From positions 67,032,907-67,096,906 of the forward strand of contig OZ018330.1 of NCBI GenBank assembly GCA_963969495.1: DNA of 64,000 bases. The letters run 5' to 3'. Below the pieces are notes generated by a model. That model searched no databases, was not told the DNA's origin, and worked only from the letters and a program-made list of their open reading frames with translations. The DNA comes from Ceratothoa steindachneri (lineage: Eukaryota; Arthropoda; Malacostraca; Isopoda; Cymothoidae). Position numbers and translations under genes: made by a program. Below are positions 10,801 through 22,129 of this stretch, piece by piece (within the stretch, counting starts at the first letter, position 1; each line of letters opens with the position of its first letter).

Positions 10801-12319
10801 TATATAATAAACATTTCACCTAAAACAATTTGTGTACAGCAATTTATTTGAGGTAATTTATATATTAATAAGATTTATCTAAAACAATTTGTATAAAATA
10901 TAATTGATCTAAAACTGCAAATTTGAATTGAGGCATTTGATATAAAATTTAATTTGATTGGATAATAAAAATGAAACTAACTTACCAAACGAGAGAAATT
11001 AGAGAAGTTCATTGAACAGAAGGAAAGAAAACTAATCAAAAAATAGAAATAGCAACAACAATTGTTAGTTTGTTTTCTTACCTAACGAAAGAAACTAGTG
11101 CACTTACTTATTCCGTAAGTATTGACGATAAAAAAATCAGTCTTGTTGTAACGTAGAAATCTCTTTATAGCCCTCGAATTATTTAGTACGCAAACGTACT
11201 AAATCGACTAATGGTACGCCTCATTCAATAATCTCTTCTCTTGGTAAAATATATGGAGGTATTAATTTCGAGAAACATAAAAAAATTACAAATAATAGGG
11301 TGTAGAAAATCTAAAATGCGTGCACAATTTCGGCCTACATGCGTGGAATTATTTTAGTAAAATCGAAAGATATTTTTTTCTTCCTATTTTCTAAGCGCTA
11401 TTAATACCTTACTTTGAATATGCGGTTCACTTATGGTTTTCAATCTTTAAATAAAACATTTAAAGCTTAAAACGCGTACAATGTAAAGTAACGAAATATA
11501 TCATATGAAAACAGACGGAGGGACCAAAGATTTTCTTTGACATGAGAATCGTCGTTTTCGTAGTCAGTTTATTGAATTCTTAAAATATTAAACGGTTTTG
11601 CTAATAAGAAGAATGTGTACTATTTGAGCTAGATAACCGAACGGCCACTATAATTAACGTCTTCAAGCTAATTAATAAATGATTTAACACTACAAGTTCT
11701 CATAACCTTTTCTAGTATATAGATGCTCAGATACAGGATATTTTACCCTCTCAAGTATTTGAAGGCATTTCAGTAAAGATAAATATTACTTAGCATATAA
11801 AAATACTATAAAGAGTAACATTATGTATAACTGATTTATAATTTTGATCCGTGTTTCCGTCCTATCTGATCTCACCTTTCTTAGAATAAGCTTGAGTGGA
11901 TTGGAGGGGGAGGGGGGCTATACCGAATTTTTCTGATTTTTTTAAAACTAAAAGAATTACAAATGGTGAAGTTCAGAAAATTTATTAAAATTTGAGCATG
12001 GAAATAATTAGAGAAAATATAGTTGGAGAAAAAAGAAAGAATCATGTTAGGCCGTAGGACAGAGTGAAAGTCTGCCAGTGAAGCGCAAGCTCCTTCTGTA
12101 AGGAGGAGTGGCGAAGCTGCTCCTCTTGTTGAATAATTATTTAATTTTTGTACAATTTTATTTATGAGCCTTTATTACCTCGGAGATCTTCATTTTACCC
12201 CATTTGGGGTAATTTACCCCGGTTCGCCGACCTCTGTTCTAAGATAACTATATTTAGAATCGCCTCCTGGTAGGGTCCCAGCTCAAGGATCGGGTTACCT
12301 CCAGTGCCAGATAATTCAG
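10801..12319. other. AT-rich DNA with short CTAAAACAATTTGT-like repeats
   Basis: Between 10790 and 10925 a CTAAAACAATTTGTATA-like motif recurs a few times. The rest is AT-rich with no gene-like frame. A small GC-richer patch near 12050-12125 (CTCCTTCTGTAAGGAGGAG) can form a short hairpin. Confidence 0.5.
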
Positions 12320-12768
12320 TTGGCCACATAATGTGACCAAATGAATTGCCTATTAAAAAAATAGATTTCATTTTCAAACAAATGAATTTCCATTTAAATA
12401 AATGAATTACCTTTAACCAAATGAATTGACTTTAAAACAAATGAATTGTCTTATAAATAAATAGATCGCGTTTAAATTCTCTTTTAATCAAATCTATTGT
12501 TGTTTAACTAAATGAATTTCCGTTTCAGCAAATGAATTCTCCTTTACCAAATTAATTGTTTAATATCCAAATGATTTGCCTTTTAACCACATTAACTATA
12601 GGATAAGTAAAGCAATTATCTTAAAACCATATGAATTGCTTTTAAACCAAAAGGATTAGCCCTAAACCAAATAGATCGCCTTTAAGCTAAATGATTTGCC
12701 TTTTCATCAAATGAACTCTCATCTTAAAAATGTATTACCGTTTAAGCAATGTCTTTTAACCAAATGGC
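12320..12768 (-). repeat. Degenerate 20-bp minisatellite, reverse orientation
   Basis: About 22 units of a roughly 20-bp repeat whose plus-strand form here is like AAATGAATTGCCTTTTAACC. It is the reverse complement of the unit that fills 12771-18375. Units diverge strongly while the spacing is kept. The orientation switches near 12765-12770. Confidence 0.85.
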
Positions 12769-15525
12769 CCTTTATTTGGTTATAATATATCCATTTTGTT
12801 AAAAAGTGATTCATTTGGTAAAAGTCAAACCAATTGGTTAAAAAGCAATTTATTTGGTAAAAGATAATTCATTTCGTTAAACGGCAACTGCTTTAGTTAT
12901 ACATCAGTCCATTTGAAGAAAATTATATCAATTTACTTAATAGGTAATTTAATTTTTTAAACGGTAATTCATTCAGTTAAAACTCAATTCATTGGTTAAA
13001 AAGCGATCTATTTAGTTAATAGGCAATTCCCTTGGTTTAAGTGCAAGTCCTTTGAGTAAACGGTAATTTATTTAGTTAATCGAAAATCAATAATGATTAG
13101 TATGACATCAATTTGGTTAAAAAGTAAAGCATTGGTTAAAAGGTAAAGCATTTGGTTTAAAGGCCATCCTTTTAGGTTAAAGACGTCATTTGGTTAAATG
13201 GGGATTCATTTAGTTATACGGCAAATCAATCGGTTAGAAAGCAATTTATTTTCAGAAAGGCAAGATATTTGTTAAAAGTCAATGCTTAAGGGGCAAAAAA
13301 TTTGATTAAACAGCAATTCGTTTGGTTAAAAGAGAATTTATTTGGTAAAAATAAATTCATTTTGTTAAACGGTAATCCATTAGCTTAAAAGGAAAGCCAT
13401 TTGGTTAAGAGATTCTGCACTTGTTTAAGGAATAAGACTTTCTTAGGTATAAGGAATCCATTTGATTTGAAGGTAATACATTTAGTTAAAACAACATACA
13501 TTTGTTTATAGGTAATCCATTTGATTTAAAGGCGATTTATTTTGTAAAGCGACCAACCATTTGGTTTAAATGCAATTTATTTAGTTAAACAACAATACAT
13601 TTACTTAATTGTAGCCCCATATAGTTGAAAGATAATACATTTGGTTTAAAATATTCCATTTGATCAAACGAAAAATAAAATTCATTTCGTTAAAAAACAA
13701 TTCATTGGGCGAAAAGGCAATTCATTTGCTTACACGGTAGCTCGTTACGTTATTCTAAAACAAATGTGGTTAAAAGATAACTCAACTTCTTTAAATAGCA
13801 AAGCATTAGTTTAAAAGTTAATCCCTTTCTTTAATTGGCCATTAAATTGGTAAAAAAGCAAACAATTTCATTTAAATGCGATTCATTTTGTATAAGCTAA
13901 TCCATTTGACTAAAATTGATTTTATTACGTTAAAAGGAAATTTATTTTGTTAAACGGCAATTGATGCGGTTAAACAGCAATCCATTTGATTATAAAGGGA
14001 ACCAATATATTTAATAGGCACTTCCTTTGTTAGACATTATTTCATTAAGTTAATCGTTATTCCCTTTGTTTGAAACGCAATTCATTTGGTTAAAAGAAAA
14101 TCCTTAATTTAATAGACAATTGCCTCGAGTTAATACAATTTATTTGCTTATACAGCAATTCATTTAGTTATTCGGCAATACATTTGTCTAAAAGGCCCTC
14201 CATGGGGTTAAAAGGGAATCTATTTGTTGATAAGGAAAATTATTTTATTAAACGGCAATGAATTTGAGTAAAAGAGAATTCATTTATTTAAAGCTAAATT
14301 ATTTGGATTAAATGCGGTCGATTTTGTATAAAACAATCTATTTAGTATAAAGTCAAAATATCTAGTTTAGTGGCAAATAATTTGTTTTTACGTAGAATCA
14401 TATACACATTAAAAGACAATAACTTTGGTTAAATACAATTCATTAGGTAAAAAGGCAATTCATTTGCTTAAACGGCAATTCATTTAGTTGAACAGCTATA
14501 CATTTGGTTAAAAGATATTTCATTTGCTAAAAGGCAAATCATTGGTTCACAGAAAATCCTTTTGATTCAAAATCAATTGATTTGTTTAAACGTTCTTCTA
14601 TTTGAATAAAGCTAAATCCATTTTTTAAAGGCGATATTATTTTAAAATGCAATTAATCCATTTGTTTCAAAGCGAAATCCTTTAAGTAACGGGCAGTGCA
14701 ATTGGTTAAAAGACAATTTATTTGGTTAAAAGCCATATATTTGGTTTAAAGGCAATTTATTTATTTTAAAGGATACATTTAGTTAAACGGCAAATCCAAA
14801 TAGGTAAAATAGGCAAATCATTTGATTGAAAGTAATCCATTTGATTAAAACGCAAGCCGTTTTAGGAAAACGACATTGATTTGGGTAAAAGGTAACCAAT
14901 TTCGGTAAAAGGCGATTCTTCTTGTAATAGGCAATCATTTGGTTGAAAGGTAATTTATTTTGTTAAAATAAAATTCATTTGGTTAAAGTGAATTTCATTT
15001 GGTTAAACAACAATCAATTTGCATAAAGGCATTCCATTTGTTTAATAGGCAATTCACTTTTCTAAACGGTAATGTATTCAATCAATCGTCAACCCAGTTG
15101 GTTAAAATGCTTTTCATATTTAGTTAAAATGCGATCCATTTAATTGATAGGCAATTCATTTAGTTAGCTGGAAATGTATTATCTTATTTGGCAATCCATT
15201 TAGTATAAATGCAAGCCATTTTGGTTAAAAGGTAATTGATTAGGTTTTGAAGCTTTCTATTTGGTTTAAAGGAAAGAGATTTAGTTTAAATGCAGTTCAT
15301 TTGTTCAATGGTAATTCACTTTGTTAAAACTTAATTAAATTGGTGAAAGGGAAATTCATTTGCTAAGGCCGAAGTTCATTTAGTTAACCAGTAATTATAT
15401 TTGGATAAAAAAGTCCTTCTAAAAGAGAATTCATTTGTTTAAAAGGCAACTCATTTTGTTGAGAGACAATGCATTTGGTTAAAAGGCCATTTATTGGGAT
15501 TAAAAATTCCGCTTTATTTAAAGGT
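12769..15525 (+). repeat. Degenerate 20-bp minisatellite, forward orientation, block 1
   Basis: About 2.75 kb of tandem units close to ATTCATTTGGTTAAAAGGCA, on the order of 135 copies. Single units vary from about 17 to 23 bp and carry many substitutions. No two long runs look identical, so there is little sign of recent homogenisation. Short T- and A-tracts recur at about 10-bp spacing within each unit. The array has no coding capacity. Confidence 0.92.
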
Positions 15526-16705
15526 TGTAGAGGTATTCCCTAGAATAATATTATTTTCCCACCTCCTAAGATATTACTTTGGAAGAAAAAGCCAGCCGTT
15601 ACCCTCCCCCCCTCCAACTTCACCCTTTTTGGAACTGACGCCAGGTCTCCGCAAAATTCACACCGAGGCATGGCGCTGAAATTGAAGCTACCTCTCGGCC
15701 GTCTCAATCTTTCCTCTTGCTCCCCCCCCCCTCGGATCGGGCGATTACTTTGTAGGTTCGCCCTGAACCACTTTTATGGCTACAGCCACTGGTCGTCCGT
15801 CTGGCCCACTGATCCCTGCCTTCAGCACTTCACCGCGAGGAGACGTACAATTGTCACAATCGATAACGAAGGTTCGAGAAGGCCTCAATCTCTCTCCCTT
15901 TTTTGGAGAACTCCGGGTATATATGCACCCTCTTTAGGATTAAAGATAGATTTGGTTAGCTGAAACTTCCTTAAAAGTAGTGCAATTCAACGAGCTCTCG
16001 CCCGAGAAGTATGAGTTACGGTCGCAAGCTACGGAAAAGCTGGAAATCACATTTGTATATTCGGGTCAGGGAGAAGAGTCTCGTGAGGCAACGTCAGCCT
16101 TTCTCAACCGCCTTCGGATAAAGGATTGGAGAAGCCGTCCTCTAAAGTTTTTCTGGTGACCTCTTGAGGACAAGAAGCCCGTTCACTCGCTCAAGCCGAG
16201 TGTGGAGAAGTCATCTCCCCCCCCCCCCCTTCGAAGTTTGTTCGGTGGCCTCTTGAGGACAAGAGGCCCGCATCTCTCTAAATACAAGTTCTAGAAAGTG
16301 GCCCCACCCGCTGAAGGTTTGTGGCTACCACCTGTGAGTAATCAAGGTCACCAAGACCTCCCACAAATTCGCCCCACCTTATCCTTGAGGTTCAAAGGAA
16401 CTAAATCACTCACTACCCTAAATCTCCCATTATAACCATTCAATAACCCAGGTTATCTAATTAGTATTCGGAACATAATTCCGTCTTAGTCCTGTATATA
16501 TATATATAACCATATTTATTGATGTGCCTATTATTTAGTGTGTATTTAAAATCTATTTTTGTCGTTGTATTTAGTATATTCCTTGGTCACGGAGCTGCCA
16601 CTATCTATTAAAATCGCACTCTTAGAACAATAACAGTTGTCACCTTACTTAGCCTACCTTAGAGCCTGTGTGCGCATATTTCCGTGCACTTAGCTATACT
16701 TCAAA
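15526..16705 (+). mobile_element. Candidate solo LTR or other insert within the minisatellite
   Basis: This 1.18-kb block is far richer in GC than the array around it and has none of its repeat. It begins TGTAGAGG. The hexamer AAAGGT abuts it on both sides (15520-15525 and 16706-16711), a plausible target duplication. Inside are a TATA-like GGGTATATATGC near 15915 and two imperfect direct copies of a segment around CTCTTGAGGACAAGA, near 16170 and 16250. The right end reads TTCAAA and not a clean CA, so solo-LTR status is an inference. A short open frame at 15670-15963 has no recognised motif. Confidence 0.5.
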
Positions 16706-16711
16706 AAAGGT

Positions 16712-18375
16712 GATTGGTAGTTTAAAGGCAATATTTTGGTGACAAGTAAATTGATTATGATAAACGACATTTCATTCAGTTAATAGTTAATTGATTTGGT
16801 TAAAACCCAGTTTATTAGGATAAAAGATGTTTATTTAGTAATCAATTAATTTAGTTTAAAGGCACTTCATTTGGTTAAAGGGAAATTAATTTAGTTATTC
16901 AACAGTCCATTTTGGTAAAGACAATCGAATCAGTTAAAAGGAAATTCTTTTGGTCAAAAAGCAATCCATTTGGTTTGCAGGCAATCAATTTGGTTTGAAG
17001 AGAATACATTTGGTCAAACGATAATTCATCTAGTTAATCGGCAATACCTTTTGTTAAAACCACTTTATTTGATTAAGATGCAATGCCGTTGGTTAAAACC
17101 AATGCATTTCGTGGATTGGCAATGAATTTTCTTAAAAGGCAATTAATTCAGTTAAACGGCAATTCATTTGACTAAAAAATATTGCATTTGATTAAAAGAG
17201 AAATTGATTTTGTTAAAAAGAAATTTATTTTTTTAACAGTTAAGCTATTTGTTAAAAGAAAATCTCTTTGCTCAAAAGATAATTCATTTTGTTAAAAGGC
17301 AATCCATTTGTTAAACTGTAATTCATATGGTTAAAAGATAATCAATTTGGTCAAAAGACTATTCGTTTGATTAAAAGACAATCCATTCAGGTAAAAGGTA
17401 ATTCAATTGGTTTAAATACAATTGATTTGGTTAAACGGCTATTCATTTAATTAAGCGGTAATCGATTTGGTTAAAAGGAAATGTATTTTTTCCATAGCTA
17501 ATTCATTTGGTTAAAAGGAAATATATTTGATTCCTAACTAATTCATTTGATTAAAAAGCAATTTATTTAATAAATAGAAATGCATTTGATGAGAATGCAA
17601 TCCATTTTCTTAAAATGTAATCCATTTGTTTTAAAGTAAATCGATTCTGTTAACCGACAATATATAAAGGGCAACGTCAATCCATTTGACGAAAAGGCAA
17701 TTCAATTTTTTAAATACAATGCCTTTTTTAAAAGACAATCCATTTGGTTAAACGCTAATTCCTAAAGTTGAGGGGCAATTTATTTTTTTACACGGCAATT
17801 GATTTACTTAAATGGAGTTATATTTGGTTTAAAAGAGTAATTTGTTTAAAAGTCAAATCATTTGATCAAAAGGCAATTCATTTGGTTAAAAGAGAATCCA
17901 TTTAATTAAAAGGCAATCCAAGGTGTTTAAAGCTGATCTATTTCTAAAAATCCATTTGCTTAAAATTTAAAACATTTTATTAAAAATAAATCAATTTGGT
18001 TACATGCAATCCATTTGATTAAAAGCAAATCCATTTGGTTTAAAGGCTATTTTTTGTTTAAACACAATCCATTTAGTTTAAAGGCAATTCATTTGGTTAA
18101 ACGGCAATTTACTTAGTTAAACGGAAATATATATGGTTACAAGTAAATATATTTGTATCATAGTTAATTCATTTGATTAAAAAGCACCTCATTTATCTAA
18201 ACAGTATTGCCTTTCCTGAAAGTTAATCTATTCTGTTAACAGGTTAGTCCTAGAGTTAAAATGCGATTCACTCGGTTTATAGCAATTAATTTGGTTAGAC
18301 AACAATTCATTTATTTAAACGACAATCGATTCCGTTAAAAAGGCAATCCATTTTTTAAAAGGCTATTTATTTATT
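16712..18375 (+). repeat. Degenerate 20-bp minisatellite, forward orientation, block 2
   Basis: Same unit and orientation as block 1, about 80 copies. Removing the insert and one AAAGGT would rejoin block 1 to block 2 in a unit-like context, so the two were one array. Confidence 0.9.
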
Positions 18376-18838
18376 TGGTTAATTAAGCTTAGCAACTGAA
18401 TTTAAAGCGGGGAACGAACATAAACAACTAAAGGCTAATTACGATGACTAGTGCGGGTTAATAAAGCGATCAATTTAATTGACTTATTGGAATTACAGAA
18501 CCCCAATTTAGAATTAGTGTAGAGGACGCTCACCGATTCGTTGCCTCCTCAAGAGAGATAGTCTACTGATATGGTGCCCTAAAATAGACGATAAATGTGA
18601 TGATAAAATTTATGTACTAAAATATATCATAGAATTCAGGTTTCCTAATGGTCTCAGTATATTATAATTTACACAACTGACATTGCGAAAAGTTCAGCCA
18701 ATTAATAGTGTTACAATTTCTATATAATGAAAAGGAATTTTAGATCCCCAGTCAACTTTTAAAAGCAGGCACCCTGTAGAACCATGACAGCCAGGCTCTT
18801 TCCTTGGGGAATCTTTATATATAGGCATTTGTAAATTT
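18376..18838. other. AT-rich DNA, nothing recognised
   Basis: Non-repetitive flank of the minisatellite. No gene-like frame. Confidence 0.5.
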
Positions 18839-18922
18839 GTGTGTGCTAATAAAACAAAATCCAATCTCTTTCTTCGGAAAGTTGAAGGAAAAGAGATTGG
18901 ATTTTGTGTAATTAGCACACAC
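18839..18922. repeat. Long near-perfect hairpin (84 nt)
   Basis: The left arm 18839-18872 begins GTGTGTGCTAAT and the right arm 18889-18922 ends ATTAGCACACAC. Over about 34 bp the arms pair with only two mismatches, leaving a loop of about 16 nt. Size and shape fit either a microRNA precursor or the fossil of a tiny foldback element. I see no coding role. Confidence 0.8.
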
Positions 18923-19599
18923 AGTAATTAATTTATTAAGAGAGATCACTTGAATGTGCTAAAGAAAGTGGGAACTAGTAAAAGAGAATTAATTGATTAT
19001 TATTACACTGAATACATCGCTTTAGTCTAAAGCATTGCGTAAAAACACAAATTGAATATGAATTTATAATTATGCTTTTGTGAGTATGTTAATGTTAGTG
19101 ATAAACGAGCGAGATGAATTAAATGATGATTCGAGGGGGAAGAATCATCTTGAAAAATCCTGGGGCACTAGGCTGAAGAAACAACTGCGCTACTGTTATC
19201 CAATCGGTAAAGTCGAACTTTCGACGGCCAACCTTGTTTAAGTTGCAGCCGGGGCCAAGAGAAAAACCATCTCTAACTTTAATTTTGCGTCTAATAATAT
19301 TTCCTTGGACAGGTTGCAAGAACTTCTAGAGCACTAGGGGAAACTAAGGAGTAAAGTTAGGGATAGAAGAAATAGGATTTCTACAGGTAAACTACCTAGA
19401 TACAAAGTTAACAACACATTTTATGGATGGTGTCCAGTTCTGATAATACTTTGAAGGTTCTTTGACTGAAAGAAAGAGCAAATTTTCTTAATTCCGGGAG
19501 GAATCCTACGATCAATGTGACCTGTTCCAGCCTAATCAACTTCTAGTAAATAGGTTGGAGTAGTTGGATTTGTCAGACTCTTGAATGATATGCCAATAT
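18923..19599. other. AT-rich DNA, no gene recognised
   Basis: The minus-strand open frame 19119-19319 has no motif I can name. Nothing else is supported. Confidence 0.4.
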
Positions 19600-20070
19600 T
19601 AGTTCCTCCAGAAGTATTTTAGGTAATTTTGAATAAGAGTAGAGCACCACTTTTAGAGTACTAAAGCCTACAATACCTCTTCGTATTATTGTAATATTAC
19701 GATAGACGTAATATTTCGATGGTGGAGAGGGTCTATTACCCTTTAGAAAGTCACAAAACGTCAATATTCCCACCTGATTCTGCAACTCAAGAAGCCATCC
19801 TGATTTGTCATAAGACGCCTAATTTACGCTCGCGCGTTTGTTTTTAATATTAATTTTTTTTTCCTCTTGTTTTAGGCTGAAAATCCTGGAATATTTCTTT
19901 GGATCTTTATAATAGTGTCCTAAGAGTAATATATCGATGGCGGAAATAGTCTATACACGTTATAAAGTCACAAATAGACAATATTTTAAACTGATGCTGA
20001 AACACAACAATTCTTCTATGATGCCACCTTGAAATGCTAACACTCGCGCGAGCGTTTCATTGTTATTTGA
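19600..20070 (+). repeat. Two diverged direct copies of a roughly 220-bp sequence
   Basis: A segment starting TAATATTTCGATGGTGGA (near 19709) and one starting TAATATATCGATGGCGGA (near 19928) remain alignable through AAAGTCACAAA and on to a CGCGCG-containing end. In reverse orientation the same motif (GATGGC, GGTCTATA, TTATAAA) occurs within the 353-bp terminal repeats at 20651 and 21717, so these look like old relatives of that element. Confidence 0.55.
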
Positions 20071-20202
20071 AAGTATGACTCTGTTACGCGCGTTTACGGT
20101 GAATTTCCAACATACGAGTATCTCCGTCACGATCTTTTGAAATATTTTTCTGATGGTTTTAGGCTTACCATCGAGTTAGCTCCACAGTTATGTAGGCACA
20201 GC

Positions 20203-20457
20203 TACTACGAAAAGTAAGCGATTTGCGGAGACAACGACAATGATAAATCGCTAACCTAAACTAAGCAAACTTTATCTAACCTAATCAAACCTACTCTGCC
20301 TAACCCAACAGCACCTAACCTTACCTAACCTAACCTAACCTTTTTATGACGAGTTAGGTTTGGTCTGGGTTGATTTGCTTAGGTTAGGTTAGCGATTTAT
20401 GAGCATTGCTGTCTCCGCAATTGCTTATTTCAATCCAATATTGCTTACTTTTCGTGT
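20203..20457. mobile_element. Foldback (MITE-like) element with CCTAA repeats
   Basis: The left arm around 20206-20270 (AAGTAAGCGATTTGCGGAG through AAATCGCTAACCTAA) is matched in inverted orientation by about 20375-20455 (TTAGGTTAGCGATTTAT through GCTTACTTTTCG), with a small insertion in the right arm. The centre holds CCTAACCTAACC-type pentamer repeats, the arthropod telomere motif or a look-alike. No transposase is present. Confidence 0.7.
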
Positions 20458-20650
20458 TTCCTGGGTTTGCCTAATTGTATAACTACCTCAATAGTAATTT
20501 ACGTTTACTTTTGGTATTTTACTACATCCTTGTTCAGAACTAAAAAGTTATGACATATTAATATTAAAAACAAACACTGGGGCGTAACTTAAACTGTCTG
20601 AGTCTCAAACAAATAATAAAACGCGCGCGCGAAATATTATTGTTTTCCAA
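20458..20650. other. Spacer ending in the putative TSD
   Basis: Contains an ACGCGCGCGCG tract near 20623-20632 and ends with TCCAA (20646-20650), which recurs after the next element. Confidence 0.5.
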
Positions 20651-21003
20651 TATTAGGTTGATATATAGTCTATTTAAGATTTTATAACATCTTATAGACC
20701 CCCTTTGCCATCTAAATAAGCCTATAAGACATTATTACACAACATTAACTAATATTAGGGGTTTTAGCAGCCAAATCCGCGTGTGTCTCTCTTATTTAAA
20801 CAAAATTATCGAATATTACATTGATGTTATCACATAAATATGTATCAAGAGTTCAACAGAGATTTTATCGAAGAGTTCAATTTATCGATGTATGGACTAT
20901 TTATTAAGGGATAGGATTAAGAAAATCCATATGTGATAGTTAAATATATAATTATAGAGGGAGATTCAGATAATTTAAACGTTGAGATCGTGACTAGTAG
21001 TTC
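20651..21003. repeat. Terminal direct repeat, left copy
   Basis: 353 bp starting TATTAGGTTGATATATAG and ending GACTAGTAGTTC. It is about 99% identical to 21717-22069. Confidence 0.9.
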
Positions 21004-21716
21004 CAAAATTAATTTTGGTTTCTCTAGAGGTCACCTAGACTAACAGAACATGAAGATAATATTCTTTTTTAACACATTTAAAATGATTAGGCAAAAATTG
21101 ATGTTCTATTTGAATATTTTTTATTTAACGATATTGAGTTATAAAAGCGAAGTGATGCATAGTGAGTCTCCTGTTGAATATATAAATAATAACATTCTTT
21201 TCAAGGGGTGGATGAGCCAACAAGTGGTCACAACATTTTGAATTTATTATTGATGACTGACAAGAGTGTAATCGAGTACCTACAAGTTACCGAAAAATGG
21301 CAAACTTCAATTATCACATCAGTTGTTTTAATATAAATATTCATAAGACTAAAAGATGATTTCAATGCCATTTCTTACTTTTAAAGTTGTAGCTTTAATC
21401 TTTTTCGTGAACGCTTGAACGTGCTGATCTGGATTAAATTTATACGCTAGTATCACTCAGAGATTGTTTTTTTTTTCATTCATTTATTTCATTAATAAAT
21501 GAAAAAAGACAGTATTTACTAAGTAAGCCTTTCCTAGGGCTGAATAATGGCATTAAAGAATGTATAATCGAACGTAAATACTGTCTTAAAATTCGCGAAA
21601 ATTGCAATACACATCAGGACAATTATAACTCTTATTTTCTTCTCTTAAAAGTAGTATGACAGCTAAATAGTAATATAAAAAGAATTAAATGTTGGTGTCT
21701 AAGCACGATCTTAAGA

Positions 21717-22069
21717 TATTAGGTTGATATATAGTCTATTTAAGATTTTATAACATCTTATAGACCCCCTTTGCCATCTAAATAAGCCTATAAGACATTA
21801 TTACACAACATTAACTAATATTAGGGGTTTTAGCAGCCAAATCCGCGTGTGTCTCTCTTATTTAAACAAAATTATCGAATATTACATTAATGTTATCACA
21901 TAAATATGCATCAAGAGTTCAACAGAGATTTTATCGAAGAGTTCAATTTATCGATGTATGGACTATTTATTAAGGGATAGAATTAAGAAAATCCATATGT
22001 GATAGTTAAATATATAATTATAGAGGGAGATTCAGATAATTTAAACGTTGAGATCGTGACTAGTAGTTC
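21717..22069. repeat. Terminal direct repeat, right copy
   Basis: Same length and boundaries as the left copy, offset by exactly 1066 bp. Visible differences are single-base changes only, which implies a recent origin. Confidence 0.9.
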
Positions 22070-22129
22070 TCCAAACACTTAAATACTATATTCACATGTG
22101 AAGAGAATGCTTTAGATGAAGTACAACAG

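Larger units (their letters stand above)
20651..22069. mobile_element. Short non-autonomous element with 353-bp terminal direct repeats (TRIM-like)
   Basis: Two direct repeats, 20651-21003 and 21717-22069, align without gaps and differ at only about three positions. They bracket a 713-bp interior with no recognisable coding sequence. TCCAA lies just outside both ends (20646-20650 and 22070-22074), consistent with a 5-bp target duplication. The interior opens with a palindrome (CAAAATTAATTTTG, 21004-21017) and contains an inverted pair GACAGTATTTAC/GTAAATACTGTC near 21510 and 21575. The repeats do not start TG or end CA, and I see no clear primer site or polypurine tract. A plain segmental duplication therefore remains possible. 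Confidence 0.6.

Noticed and set aside
12320..18375. A CRISPR array because of regular short repeats
   Set aside because: Units are contiguous and degenerate with no unique spacers and no associated genes, in a eukaryotic context. It is a minisatellite.
20270..20400. A chromosome end suggested by CCTAA/TTAGG repeats
   Set aside because: The repeats are few, imperfect, occur in both orientations inside a foldback structure and are flanked by ordinary sequence on both sides.
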